From Streptomyces megasporus (GTDB lineage Bacteria; Actinomycetota; Actinomycetes; Streptomycetales; Streptomycetaceae), in NCBI RefSeq assembly GCF_000718985.1, contig NZ_JODL01000025.1, forward strand, positions 7,035 to 71,034: DNA of 64,000 nt, in the 5' to 3' direction. The translations under genes and the position numbers were made by a program. The notes under the pieces were generated by a model. It did not search any database. It had not been told where the DNA came from and was given only the letters and a program-made list of their open reading frames with translations. Shown piece by piece: positions 11,070 to 20,337 of the stretch. Within the stretch, counting starts at the first letter, position 1, and the number at the start of each line of letters is the position of its first letter.

Positions 11070-13867
11070 TCCCGCTCCCCCGTCCTCAACCGGTTTCCCT
11101 CCTCGCCCACACCGCCCGGCCGGGCCTGCACGACCGCGGTCACGCAGGCCAGGGCCGCCAGGAGCAGCGCCGGCCACAGCAGCGATCCCGCGTCGGGCGT
11201 CAGCACCACCCGCGTGGTCTCCCCGACGGAGGCGCGCACCCGCGCGGTGAAGGCCAGCGGGGCCAGGTCCACACCGGGGCGGAGCAGGGCCACGGTCGCC
11301 AGGGCCGTCGCCACCCCGCCCAGCACGCCGAGCACCGTCAGGGGCAGCGTCTCGGCCCACACCAGGGCGCGGCCCTGCCGCCGGCCCAGCCCCATCGTCC
11401 GCAGCCGCACCAGCAGCATCCGGCGCTCGGGCGCCGACTGCGTCAGCCACAGCAGCAGGGCGAGCGCGCCGTAGCCGGCCCCGGCGACGGCGGCGATCTC
11501 GTGGATCAGCCGGGTGCCGTCCTGCAGCGGTCCGCCGCCGTAGCCGGCCTCCCGCTCGGAGCGCAGGACCACCGAGGGGCCGCCCCCGGCGCGGCGGACC
11601 TCGGCCCGCAGGGCGTCGCCGTCGATCCGGGAGCCGCTCACCAGCAGCGTGGTGGGGCCCACCGCCACGCCGCCGCGCCTCGCGGGGCGCGCCGCGGCCG
11701 GCCCGGAGTCCGGCACGATGACGAACTCCCCGGTGGTGGCGGGGGTACGGGCGCGCACCGCGGCGACGCGGACCGGCACGGGGCCGACGTCGGCGTCGAC
11801 GGTGGCCGACCCGTCCTCGCCGAGGGCGTCCGCCAGCCGCGGCGAGACCACCGCCGGGAGCGGCCCGGCGCCCCGGACCCGGTCGAGCGTCTCGGCGGGG
11901 AACGGGCCTCCGCCGTCGAGGCCGGTCCGGGCGACCAGCCGGGCGTAGGAGCGCGGATCGACGACGATCAGCGCGAAGGGCGGCGCCGAGACGTCCTCCA
12001 GACGCCGCCCGTGCTCGATCCGCACGGCGGTCGCGTCGCGCACCCCCGCCACCCGGCGGACCCGATCCTCCAGGGAATCGGGCAGGGAGGTCGACGCCTC
12101 CACCCGGGCGTCGGCGCCGACCTCGGCCAGGGCGGCACGGGCGCGGCCCTCGGTGACGCCGGCCGACACCGAGGCGCCGAACGCGGAGACCGTCAGCGCC
12201 ACCAGCACCGCCAGCAGCGGCAGCACCGAGACGGCCGGGGCACGGCCGAGACGGGCCAGCGCGAGGGGGAGGACGAGTCCTCTCAACCGGGCCGCCGGGC
12301 GCGTCAGGGCCCGCAGCGGCAGCGGGTACACCCGCAGCAGCACCAGCGCGGCCACCAACGCCGGCAGCACCGGCGCCGCCGCGGTCAGCGGGTCGGGGCC
12401 GGCGGTCGCGTCGTGCCCCCGCGCGGCGACCAGCCCGCCCACCGCCAGGACGACGACCGTGAGCTCCACGATCGTGCGGCGGCGTGACGGGCGCGCGGCG
12501 GCGACGTCGCTCCGGACGGACGGACGCGGTCGGCGGTGCGCCGCCATCGCGAGCACGGGCAGTGTCAGGGAGGCCACCAGGGCCACCGCCGCGCCCAGCG
12601 CCACCGACGCCCCGCTTCGGGGCGCGGGCACCCACCACAGGGCGCACGCGGTGCCCACCGCGGCGGCGGGGACCGCGACGGCCGCCGTCTCCCCGAGCAG
12701 CCGGAGCCCGATCCCGGTCAGGCTCCCGCCCCGGGCGCGCAGCAGTTCCAGTTCCGGCCGCCGGGCGGCGGCCGTGAGGACTCCGGCCATCACCAGGACC
12801 ACGGCGGCGACGGTCCCCACGCCGACGACCGCGGCGAGGACCAGCGACCGGGAGGTGCGGCGCTCCTCCTCGAACCCCTCCAGCAGCGCGATCAGCCCGT
12901 CGGCGGCCACGTCCGCGCCGGCGATCCCCGAGTGTTCCCGCAGCCTGACCTCGTCCGGGCCGTCGGTCAGCGCGGCCAGCGCCGACCGCAGGGCGGGGAC
13001 GTCCGCCGCCGAGAGGGTCGCGGTGCGCGTGGGGTGGTGCCAGTAGGCCACGGCGCCGCCGTCGCAGCGCAGCATCACCTCGCGGGCGCCGCTGTCGATC
13101 AGCGCGGTGAAGTGCCAGTACCGCGGCTGGGGAGGCGGGGAGTTGGGCACGCTCCGCAGCGTGGGCTCCAGCAGGTCGGTCTCGGCCCTCCAGTGGGCGG
13201 ACTCCGGGTCGCGGGGTTCGACGATCCCGCTGACGCGTACCGTCAGCGTGGCGCCGGTGACGTCCGGGAAGACGGCCGTGGAGCCGACGTCGAGGTTCAT
13301 GGTCTCGGCGGTGCGGGAGGTGACCACGGCCTCCACGGTGCCGCCGCGCACCGTCGGCGACGGCGCCCGGCCGGAGACCAGCCGCAGGTGCTTCTCCGTG
13401 TCCCGCGGCTGGGTGACGAGGGTCATCCGGGGGTCCAGTCCCGAGGGGCGGGGCAGTCCCCGCCCGGAGACCGGCACGGGGGCGGCGAGGCGGATTCCGT
13501 ACACCGTCTCGTCCCGGTCCGGCGCCAGGGGCGGGCGGGCGATGTCCCACAGCGCCCGCGCGGTGTCCGCCAGCTCCGTCGCCGTGAGGAGGGTGGCATC
13601 GGACGTGGCCGTCGTCCGGTGGTAGGCGACCGCGGTGACCGTGACGCTGCGCTGGTCCAGCGGTGCCCGGGAGACCGCGTGTCGCAGCGCGGCGTCCTCC
13701 TGGGCGGCGATCTGCCGCGGTACGGCCGCCGCCAGGAACGCGGTCGCCACGACCAGCAGGCCCAGCGCCAGGGCGCCTCCCGCCGACGCCCTCAGACGGG
13801 CGCGGACCCAGGGCACGGCCGCGCTCCCGCGGGTGCGGGCCGGCCGGGGCCGTTCGGACGTCGCCAT
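11066..13867 (-). CDS. FtsX-like ABC transporter permease
   Basis: A 933-residue membrane protein. One transmembrane helix follows a basic N-terminus (ALALGLLVVATAFLAAAV), then a long extracytoplasmic region rich in beta-strand, a first FtsX-type block of helices mid-protein (around 430-650), another periplasmic-type segment and a final block ending near the C-terminus. The duplicated plan is typical of large actinobacterial MacB/FtsX permeases. The ATG overlaps the previous stop by 1 nt (TGATG) and the stop overlaps the ATPase start. The substrate is unknown; lipids, lipoproteins or peptides are the usual ones. Confidence 0.88.
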   Translation of the reverse strand: MATSERPRPARTRGSAAVPWVRARLRASAGGALALGLLVVATAFLAAAVPRQIAAQEDAALRHAVSRAPLDQRSVTVTAVAYHRTTATSDATLLTATELADTARALWDIARPPLAPDRDETVYGIRLAAPVPVSGRGLPRPSGLDPRMTLVTQPRDTEKHLRLVSGRAPSPTVRGGTVEAVVTSRTAETMNLDVGSTAVFPDVTGATLTVRVSGIVEPRDPESAHWRAETDLLEPTLRSVPNSPPPQPRYWHFTALIDSGAREVMLRCDGGAVAYWHHPTRTATLSAADVPALRSALAALTDGPDEVRLREHSGIAGADVAADGLIALLEGFEEERRTSRSLVLAAVVGVGTVAAVVLVMAGVLTAAARRPELELLRARGGSLTGIGLRLLGETAAVAVPAAAVGTACALWWVPAPRSGASVALGAAVALVASLTLPVLAMAAHRRPRPSVRSDVAAARPSRRRTIVELTVVVLAVGGLVAARGHDATAGPDPLTAAAPVLPALVAALVLLRVYPLPLRALTRPAARLRGLVLPLALARLGRAPAVSVLPLLAVLVALTVSAFGASVSAGVTEGRARAALAEVGADARVEASTSLPDSLEDRVRRVAGVRDATAVRIEHGRRLEDVSAPPFALIVVDPRSYARLVARTGLDGGGPFPAETLDRVRGAGPLPAVVSPRLADALGEDGSATVDADVGPVPVRVAAVRARTPATTGEFVIVPDSGPAAARPARRGGVAVGPTTLLVSGSRIDGDALRAEVRRAGGGPSVVLRSEREAGYGGGPLQDGTRLIHEIAAVAGAGYGALALLLWLTQSAPERRMLLVRLRTMGLGRRQGRALVWAETLPLTVLGVLGGVATALATVALLRPGVDLAPLAFTARVRASVGETTRVVLTPDAGSLLWPALLLAALACVTAVVQARPGGVGEEGNRLRTGERE

Positions 13868-16800
13868 CAGTCCTCCACCTTCCGCAGCACGTCGGTGGGG
13901 CGCTCGCGGCGCGCGGCGACGACCGCGGCCACCACCGCCGGCACGGCCACCACGACGGCCGCCAGGACGGTGGCGAGCCCGTCCGGGAAGACCACGCCCA
14001 CCTCGGGTTCGGGACGGGACGCCCGGGCGGTCACCACGGTCAGGGGCACGATGAGGTGGGTCAGCGCGCTGCCCGCCGCCGCCCCCAGGCCGACGGCCGC
14101 CACCGCCAGGAAGCCCTGCTCGACGGCGACCGCGGCGGCGATCCGCGACCGCGGGGCGCCCAGGGCGCGCAGGACCGCGAAGTCGACGGCGCGTTCCCGC
14201 AGGGCTCCGACCGTGACCACCGCGAACCCGGCCGCGGCGAGGACCGCGGCGGCGAGCGCGACGGCCGACAGCGCCGAGCGGGGGCCGGCCCCCAGCGGGT
14301 CGGAGGCCAGTTCGCGGGCCGACTCGTCGCGCACGAGCAGCGAGACGTCGTCCGGTCTGTCGCGCAGGGCCGCGGCCACCGCCTCGACCTCGCCCGGCTC
14401 GACGGCCAGCCACCACTCGCCGGGCTGCGGCCCTGGGACGAACCGGTCCCACAGGGCGTCCTGGAGGGTGCCGAGGTCCATCAGCAGGGCGCCCCCCTCG
14501 GTGCCCTCGTCGCGCGGGGACGTGGTGGGCAGGGTGCGCACCGCTCCGGTGACGCGGATCTCCACAGGGGTGCCCCGGACCTCGATGGTGGCCGTGTCGC
14601 CGACCCGGGCCCCCCGGGCCTCCAGGAAGGCGTCGGTGGCGACGGCCGCCGGCCGGGCGCGGGAGGTGTCGGCGGCGTACAGGGCCAGTTCGGCCCGGTG
14701 GTGTTCGCCGCCCGGTCCGGGCGGCGGCTGTGCCCCGCTGCCGTAGCGCACGTCGAGCACGGCCCCGTCCCGGGCGACGGCGGGGTCGCTCGTGTGGACG
14801 TCGACGAGTCCGCGCTCCGGCGAGGCGCGGAAGTCGGGGTCGTCCACCTCCGCTCGCGCCCGCCAGGCGGCGTCCTCCGGCACGGTCACCTCGGTCGTCT
14901 CACCGTCCTCGGTGACGGCCCGCAGGTCGGTGACGGTCAGGCGCAGCTCCACGGGGCTGTCGGGCAGCGCGTGGCCGGCCGTCAGCCGGGTCAGGCGCAG
15001 GGGGCCGGCGGGGGCGCCCGCGGGACCGGCCGCGGTCGCGAAGTCCAGTTCGAGGACGTGGGGTTCGCCGTCGGCGGGCAGCTCGCCCAGGGCGAAGGTG
15101 CGGGGGACTCCGTACCGGTCCTCGACGACGGCGCCCAGGTTCTCCCGCGGCCCTTCGACGTCCTTCCCGCCGTCGGCCGCCCGCAGCCGGACGGTGACGC
15201 GCAGCCGTTGGGCGTCCGAGGGCAGGGCGATCCCGGAGTCCCGTCGGGTTTCGGAGCGGAGCGTGGCGTACGGGTCGTCGGGACGGTCCGTCGGGTCCCG
15301 GCGCGGTCGCATCACGTCGGGCGCCCGGTCGGCGTCCATCGCCAGCAGGGTCGCCGTGCGGTTCGAGGAGAGCGTCACCCGCTCGCGGACCACGGGCGTG
15401 GCCGAGGCGATCCCGGCCACTTCGTCGTACGCGCCGCCCTGTCCGAACGCGGGGGTGGACGACTCGGTGATCCGCAGGTCGGCGCCCACGGCGTGGTCGG
15501 CCTGGTCCTGTTGGGACCGGTCCCAGCTCGCTCCCTGCCCGGCGGCGAACGTGGCCGTGGCCACGGCCAGGACACCCAGCAGGAGGGGGCCCGCGGCGCG
15601 TCCCGGGCGCCGTGACAACTGCCAGTGGGCGCCGGCCAGGACGAGCCCGCGGGTCCGGTCGACCGCCCACCGGAAGGCCCACACCACCACCGGCAGCAGC
15701 CGGACCGCCGGCACGGCCCCGGCCAGCAGGCAGCACGCGGGCGCGACGACGAGGAAGGGGTCCACTCCGAACAGTCCGCCACCGGCCGCGAGCGCCCCGT
15801 CGCCGTCCGCGTGCCGCGCCAGTCGGGCGTAGGCGACCGCGGCGACGGCCAGCAGCGCCACGTCGGCCCCGGCCCGCACCGTGGCGCCGAGCGCGGGTCG
15901 GCGTATTCGCGCGGCCCGCTCCCGCACGTAGGAGCCGTGGCGGCGCAGGGAGGGCGCGGTCAGCACCGCCGCGCATCCCAGGGCCACCGCGCAGGCGACC
16001 GCCCAGGTCCGGCCGTCCGCCGTCCGGGAGACCCGCACGCCCGCTTCCGCCAGGGCGCCGTGCTCGGCCGTCAGGGCCACCAGGGGTCCGGCCGCCAGGG
16101 CGGCGACGACCGCCGCCGGGACCGCCAGGAGCAGCGCCTCGCCCGCCGTGAGGGCCACCAGCCGCCGCCCGGTGCCTCCTCGGGCGCGCAGCAGGGCGTT
16201 CTCCCCGGCGCGGGACTCGTACAGCGCTCCGGCCACCAGGACCGTCGCGCACCCGGCGAGGACCGCCAGTTCGACCATGCCCATCAGCAGTGTCGAGCGG
16301 CTCGCCCGCAGGGACCGCTCCGTCTCGTCCAGCAGCGCGGGCAGTTCGGTGTCGGCTCGGATTCCTCCGGCGGCCGGGTCGTCGCCGAGGCGCTTCACGG
16401 CGCGGTTCACGCTCTCCCGGAGCCGGTCGGCGCGGTCGGCGGTCACCGTCGAGAAGTCTGCCCGCGCCTGCCAGGACACGACGGCCGGGGCGACCCGGCC
16501 GTCGGTGAACGCCGAGGGGTCGACGAGCAGCGGACCGTAGGTGGTGAAGTCGACCGTGCGCACCCCGCGACCGGCCAGCGGGTCGAGCCGCCAGTACGGG
16601 TCGTTCCGGTCCGCGGGGCGGTAGACGCCCGTCACCCGGATGCGCAGCGGTGTTCCCCGGCGCCGGTCGGCGAGGGTCATCCGGTCGCCGGGGCGCAGGT
16701 CGAGCGCGCGGGCGGCCTCTTCCGGCACCGCGACGGGAACGGCGTCCGCCTCCCCCACCGGGCCGGGTCGGGTTCCGGAGGCGAGGGACACCCGGGAGGC

Positions 16801-17214
16801 GTCGAGGGTGGCCAGCAGCGTCAGCCGCGCGTCGCCCCCGCCCGTTTCACCCGTTCCGTCCGTCTCTTGCCGTCCGTCGTCCGGCAGTTGGTAGGGGCCC
16901 GACCGGGTGCTGGAGGCGACGCGGACCGGCAGACCGTCGTAGGCGTCCCGAGCCACGCGGCGCACCAGGGCGTCCGATCGTGCCGGGTCGGCGGTGTCGA
17001 CGTCGGCCTCCGCCTCCAGCAGCGTCCTGGCCGCCGACCGCTCCTGGAGCACCCGGCGCAGCCCCGCGTCGGCGACGGCGTCGCCGTACACCGAGAGCGC
17101 GGTCAGCGCGCAGCTCGTCAGGGTGACGGTGAACAGCGCGGCGGCCACCAGTAACCGGTGCGCCCACATCCGGCGTACGAGGAAACTCGACACAGCCCCC
17201 GCGCCCCCCGACAT
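13867..17214 (-). CDS. FtsX-like ABC transporter permease, first gene of operon
   Basis: An 1115-residue membrane protein of the same architecture as the next gene. It has an N-terminal helix (LLVAAALFTVTLTSCALTAL), a large extracytoplasmic region, clustered transmembrane helices in the middle (around 325-545) and a C-terminal four-helix FtsX domain ending in VVAAVVAARRERPTDVLRK, the conserved cytoplasmic end that contacts the ATPase. With the other permease and two ATPases it forms an exporter-type complex. The gene ends in a TGATG overlap with the second permease. No local regulator is in the operon. Confidence 0.88.
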   Translation of the reverse strand: MSGGAGAVSSFLVRRMWAHRLLVAAALFTVTLTSCALTALSVYGDAVADAGLRRVLQERSAARTLLEAEADVDTADPARSDALVRRVARDAYDGLPVRVASSTRSGPYQLPDDGRQETDGTGETGGGDARLTLLATLDASRVSLASGTRPGPVGEADAVPVAVPEEAARALDLRPGDRMTLADRRRGTPLRIRVTGVYRPADRNDPYWRLDPLAGRGVRTVDFTTYGPLLVDPSAFTDGRVAPAVVSWQARADFSTVTADRADRLRESVNRAVKRLGDDPAAGGIRADTELPALLDETERSLRASRSTLLMGMVELAVLAGCATVLVAGALYESRAGENALLRARGGTGRRLVALTAGEALLLAVPAAVVAALAAGPLVALTAEHGALAEAGVRVSRTADGRTWAVACAVALGCAAVLTAPSLRRHGSYVRERAARIRRPALGATVRAGADVALLAVAAVAYARLARHADGDGALAAGGGLFGVDPFLVVAPACCLLAGAVPAVRLLPVVVWAFRWAVDRTRGLVLAGAHWQLSRRPGRAAGPLLLGVLAVATATFAAGQGASWDRSQQDQADHAVGADLRITESSTPAFGQGGAYDEVAGIASATPVVRERVTLSSNRTATLLAMDADRAPDVMRPRRDPTDRPDDPYATLRSETRRDSGIALPSDAQRLRVTVRLRAADGGKDVEGPRENLGAVVEDRYGVPRTFALGELPADGEPHVLELDFATAAGPAGAPAGPLRLTRLTAGHALPDSPVELRLTVTDLRAVTEDGETTEVTVPEDAAWRARAEVDDPDFRASPERGLVDVHTSDPAVARDGAVLDVRYGSGAQPPPGPGGEHHRAELALYAADTSRARPAAVATDAFLEARGARVGDTATIEVRGTPVEIRVTGAVRTLPTTSPRDEGTEGGALLMDLGTLQDALWDRFVPGPQPGEWWLAVEPGEVEAVAAALRDRPDDVSLLVRDESARELASDPLGAGPRSALSAVALAAAVLAAAGFAVVTVGALRERAVDFAVLRALGAPRSRIAAAVAVEQGFLAVAAVGLGAAAGSALTHLIVPLTVVTARASRPEPEVGVVFPDGLATVLAAVVVAVPAVVAAVVAARRERPTDVLRKVED

Positions 17215-17351
17215 TCGACAATCGTTCCCCGCTCACCGAACGCGCAGACGATAGTGCACAGTGCCCGCCGCGAACAAGGAATCGGCCGGCGGACCGGGTT
17301 TCGGACGGCCCTCGAAGGCGCTGCGCGCCAGCCGTCGCGTCGGTCGGCGCC

Positions 17352-17885
17352 TCAGCCGGCGATCAGGGCGGCGGACGTCGTCGCGGCCCCCGCCACGGCG
17401 GCGACGAGCGACGCCTGCACGAGTCGGTGCTTGCGCCACGCGACCCGGGACATGCCGATCAACTGCCGGCTCACGACCGGTGTGGGGTCCCGGAAGCACA
17501 ACGCCTCGGTCAACCGATCCGGTGTCCAGTGCCGCAGATGGCCGAAGTACACGAAGCCGGTGTGCCAGTGCGTCCTCGACCGCCTGCCGTCGAGCCGGGG
17601 CACCACCACGGTCACGGCCATCACGATCGCGGCGCCCAACAGCCCCATGCCGGCCCAGTACAGGAGGGCGGCGGCCCCGCGCCCCGCGCCGAACGGCGCG
17701 CCGCGGGCGTCGGAGAGCGCGGCGAACGCGGTCAGGGCGGCCGACTCCAGGGAGAGCGCGAAGGACGCCTTGGCGTCCACCTTTCCCGTCCAGTCCATGA
17801 GCACCGCGTGGATCCGCCACGCGGTGTCCGCCGCGCCGTCGAAGGGTTCCGGTGGTCCGTTCACGTCCGCTCCCCGTATCGACAC
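17352..17885 (-). CDS. Pycsar-type transmembrane effector (PycTM / DUF5706-like)
   Basis: A 177-residue membrane protein that matches the PycTM effector family of cyclic-pyrimidine antiphage systems by pattern. The N-terminal helix ends in VDAKAS (36-41), the conserved Asp-x-Lys-Ala of the family; hydrophobic segments lie at about 41-60, 75-96 and 154-176; the second is followed by PRL, then FVYFGH (111-116) and the signature-like QLIGMSRVAWRKHRLVQ (141-157). In characterised systems, effectors of this family are activated by cCMP or cUMP and damage the membrane. AGGAGAGG 5 nt upstream supports the GTG start. It is divergent from a Crp-like regulator; no cyclase is adjacent. Confidence 0.75.
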   Translation of the reverse strand: MSIRGADVNGPPEPFDGAADTAWRIHAVLMDWTGKVDAKASFALSLESAALTAFAALSDARGAPFGAGRGAAALLYWAGMGLLGAAIVMAVTVVVPRLDGRRSRTHWHTGFVYFGHLRHWTPDRLTEALCFRDPTPVVSRQLIGMSRVAWRKHRLVQASLVAAVAGAATTSAALIAG

Positions 17886-17960
17886 GGTTTCCTCTCCTCA
17901 TGTTCTCGGGGTGCCGTGGACGGTTCTGCCGCATCTGACGCACTGCGGGCCCCGAATGCC

Positions 17961-17966
17961 TAGGGT
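17961..17966 (+). promoter_or_regulatory. Possible -10 box of the Crp-like gene
   Basis: TAGGGT lies 32 nt before the GTG start, with TGACGC about 19 nt upstream as a weak -35. The spacing and sequence fit a vegetative Streptomyces promoter but are not strong. Confidence 0.35.
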
Positions 17967-17998
17967 GGTCCGCGACGCGGCGTTCGGGGGAGGTAAGG

Positions 17999-18700
17999 GT
18001 GGGATTCGAGGCTGCCCACGTCCACGGCACGCGCGTTCACTCCGAACCGTCGGGGACGTTCTCACCGGACGAGCTGCGGCTGATCCGCGACGCGGGACGG
18101 ACACGCGTCTGGAGGCCGGGCGCCGTCCTGTTCCCCGAGGGCGGCCCGCCCGACAGCGTGGTGCTGGTCGAGGAGGGGCTGGTGAAGATCACCGCGGACG
18201 CCGACACCGGTTACACCAGTCTCCTGGCGATCCGCGGGCCGGGGGAACTCGTCGGCGAGATGTCCTGCGTCGACGGCCGCGCGCGCTCCGCCACGGCGAC
18301 CGCCATGCGGCCGGTGCGCGGCACCGTGGTCGCCTCGGATCGTTTCCTGACGCTGTTGGAGCGGAACGGCTCGCTCACCCTGACCGTCCTCCGCGGTCTC
18401 GCGGCCCGGTTACGGGACGCCGACGGTCTGCGCGCGGACCAGGGGGCGCTCCCGTCCGGCGTCCGGGTCGCGCGCGTCCTGCTCGACCTCGTGCTGCGGC
18501 ACGGCGCCGAGGTCCCCGGAAGGGCGGGCGAGCGGGTGCTGTCGGTCAGTCAGCGGGAGCTCGCGGGAGCGGCCGGCACCTCCCGCGAATCGGTGGTCCG
18601 AACACTGCGCCGACTGCACCGGGAGGGCCTGGTGTCCACCTCGCGGGGGCGCACCGTCGTCCTCGACCCGCGCGCCCTCGCCCGCTGGGCCGGGATCTGA
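17999..18700 (+). CDS. Crp/Fnr-family transcriptional regulator with cNMP-binding domain
   Basis: A 233-residue regulator. Residues 20-130 form a cyclic-nucleotide-binding beta-roll whose phosphate cassette reads GELVGEMS followed by RARSATA (82-100); the conserved Gly-Glu and Arg-Ser-Ala of true cNMP binders are kept, and there are no cysteine clusters of the Fnr type. A winged helix follows with SQRELAGAAGTSRESVVRTL (184-203), the recognition helix being about 194-206. GGGGGAGG precedes the GTG start. It lies head-to-head with the Pycsar-type effector, which suggests it senses a cyclic nucleotide in the same pathway; that link is inference. Confidence 0.88.
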   Translation: MGFEAAHVHGTRVHSEPSGTFSPDELRLIRDAGRTRVWRPGAVLFPEGGPPDSVVLVEEGLVKITADADTGYTSLLAIRGPGELVGEMSCVDGRARSATATAMRPVRGTVVASDRFLTLLERNGSLTLTVLRGLAARLRDADGLRADQGALPSGVRVARVLLDLVLRHGAEVPGRAGERVLSVSQRELAGAAGTSRESVVRTLRRLHREGLVSTSRGRTVVLDPRALARWAGI

Positions 18701-18795
18701 GGGCGTCCCATCCGGCGCCGGGCGTCCACCGGCGCCGTTTCAAGGCCGTCCGTCCCCCCGGATGTGGAGGCCGCCCGCACATCCGTCACCGGAAC

Positions 18796-18812
18796 TGTGG
18801 TGTCCCGCCACA
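18796..18812. promoter_or_regulatory. TGTGG-N7-CCACA dyad upstream of the symporter gene
   Basis: A perfect 5-bp inverted repeat (18796-18800 and 18808-18812) with a 7-nt spacer, followed by a second dyad TGTG-N4-CACA at 18841-18852. The form recalls Crp-type sites, and a Crp-like gene ends 96 nt upstream. Binding is not shown. Confidence 0.3.
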
Positions 18813-18887
18813 TGTGCCCTTGACCTGCGGCTTCCTACCGTGTGCCGACACATATCCGTCCCCACCGCACACGAGGAAGTGGCGCAC

Positions 18888-20297
18888 ATGGCCTCCGCAG
18901 CATCCGCTCCCCCGACGCCCGCCAGCATCAAACGCGTCGTCTCCGCGAGCCTGATCGGCACCACCATCGAGTGGTACGACTTCTTCCTCTACGGCTCGGC
19001 AGCCGCGCTCGTCTTCAACAAGCTGTTCTTCCCCGAGTCCGACCCGTTGGTCGGCACCCTGCTGGCCTTCCTGACGTACGCGATCGGCTTCGTCGCCCGG
19101 CCGGTCGGCGCCCTGGTCTTCGGTCACTACGGCGACCGGCTCGGCCGTAAGAAGCTGCTGGTCATCAGCCTGCTGATGATGGGTGGAGCGACCTGCGCCA
19201 TCGGTCTGCTGCCCACGCACACCCAGATCGGTTCCCTGGCCGCCATCCTGCTGACCGTGCTGCGGCTGATCCAGGGCTTCGCGCTCGGCGGCGAGTGGGG
19301 CGGCGCGGTGCTGCTGGTGTCGGAGCACGGTGACGCGCGCAGGCGCGGTTACTGGGCCTCCTGGCCGCAGACCGGCGTGCCCGTGGGCCAGTTGCTGGCC
19401 ACCGCCGTGCTGGCGGTGCTCACGGCGACGCTGTCGTCCTCGGCGTTCGAGTCCTGGGGCTGGCGCATCCCGTTCCTGCTCTCCGGCGTGCTGGTGCTGG
19501 TCGGCCTGTGGATCCGCCTGTCGGTCGACGAGTCCCCGGTGTTCAAGGCGGCGCTGGCCAAGGCCGAGGCCCGCAAGGCCCGGGAGAAGGTCGAGGCCAT
19601 GCCGCTGCTGACCGTGCTGCGGCACCACTGGCGCGACGTGCTGATCGCGATGGGCGCCCGGATGGCGGAGAACATCAGCTACTACGTCATCACCGCCTTC
19701 GTCCTGGTCTACGGGCACCAGCACCTGGGGATGGACAAGCAGACCGTGCTCAACGCGGTACTGATCGCCTCCGCCGTCCACTTCGTGACGATCCCGATGT
19801 GGGGCGCGCTCTCGGACCGGCTGGGCCGCCGTCCGGTCTACCTGCTGGGCGCCGCCGGGATCGGCCTGTGGATGTTCCCGTTCTTCTGGCTGCTGGACAC
19901 GGAGAACTTCGGCGCGGTGCTGCTGGCCGTCAGCGTCGGCCTGTTCCTCCACGGCGCGATGTACGGCCCGCAGGCGGCGTTCTTCACCGAGCTGTTCGCG
20001 ACCCGGGTGCGCTACTCCGGCGCCTCGATCGGCGCGCAGTTCTCCTCGGTCGCGGCGGGCGCCCCGGCTCCGCTGATCGCCACCGCGCTGCTGGCCGACT
20101 TCGGGGGCTCGACGCCGATCGCCCTGTACGTGATCGCCTCCGTGCTGCTGACGCTGCTCGCGGTCGGCGTCGCCAAGGAGACCCGGATGCGGGACCTGGA
20201 GCGGATCGGAGAAGACGACGAAGACGCCGAGGACGGTGCGGATGCCGGGAAGGGCCCGGACGGCCGAGCCGAGTCCGCACCCGTGAAGTCCGGCTGA
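18888..20297 (+). CDS. MHS-family MFS transporter (metabolite:H+ symporter)
   Basis: A 469-residue, twelve-helix transporter of the major facilitator superfamily. Diagnostic MHS features are SLIGTTIEWYDFFLYG in helix 1 and RPVGALVFGHYGDRLGRKK, the conserved loop between helices 2 and 3. Relatives import shikimate, alpha-ketoglutarate, proline/betaine or hydroxy acids with protons. The start was chosen at ATG 18888, after GAGGA. It converges with a GAF/PucR regulator whose upstream neighbour is a 3-hydroxybutyrate-dehydrogenase-like SDR, so a hydroxy-acid substrate is a reasonable guess. The C-terminus is an acidic tail. Confidence 0.92.
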   Translation: MASAASAPPTPASIKRVVSASLIGTTIEWYDFFLYGSAAALVFNKLFFPESDPLVGTLLAFLTYAIGFVARPVGALVFGHYGDRLGRKKLLVISLLMMGGATCAIGLLPTHTQIGSLAAILLTVLRLIQGFALGGEWGGAVLLVSEHGDARRRGYWASWPQTGVPVGQLLATAVLAVLTATLSSSAFESWGWRIPFLLSGVLVLVGLWIRLSVDESPVFKAALAKAEARKAREKVEAMPLLTVLRHHWRDVLIAMGARMAENISYYVITAFVLVYGHQHLGMDKQTVLNAVLIASAVHFVTIPMWGALSDRLGRRPVYLLGAAGIGLWMFPFFWLLDTENFGAVLLAVSVGLFLHGAMYGPQAAFFTELFATRVRYSGASIGAQFSSVAAGAPAPLIATALLADFGGSTPIALYVIASVLLTLLAVGVAKETRMRDLERIGEDDEDAEDGADAGKGPDGRAESAPVKSG

Positions 20298-20337
20298 GGC
20301 ACACCGGGCCGCGGCCGGAACACGGCGGGTCGGACGG

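Noticed and set aside
9263..17214. Calling the ABC operon a macrolide exporter (MacB) or Lol system
   Set aside because: The permeases are much larger and duplicated, and no MacA-like adaptor or lipoprotein gene is present; the substrate is left open.
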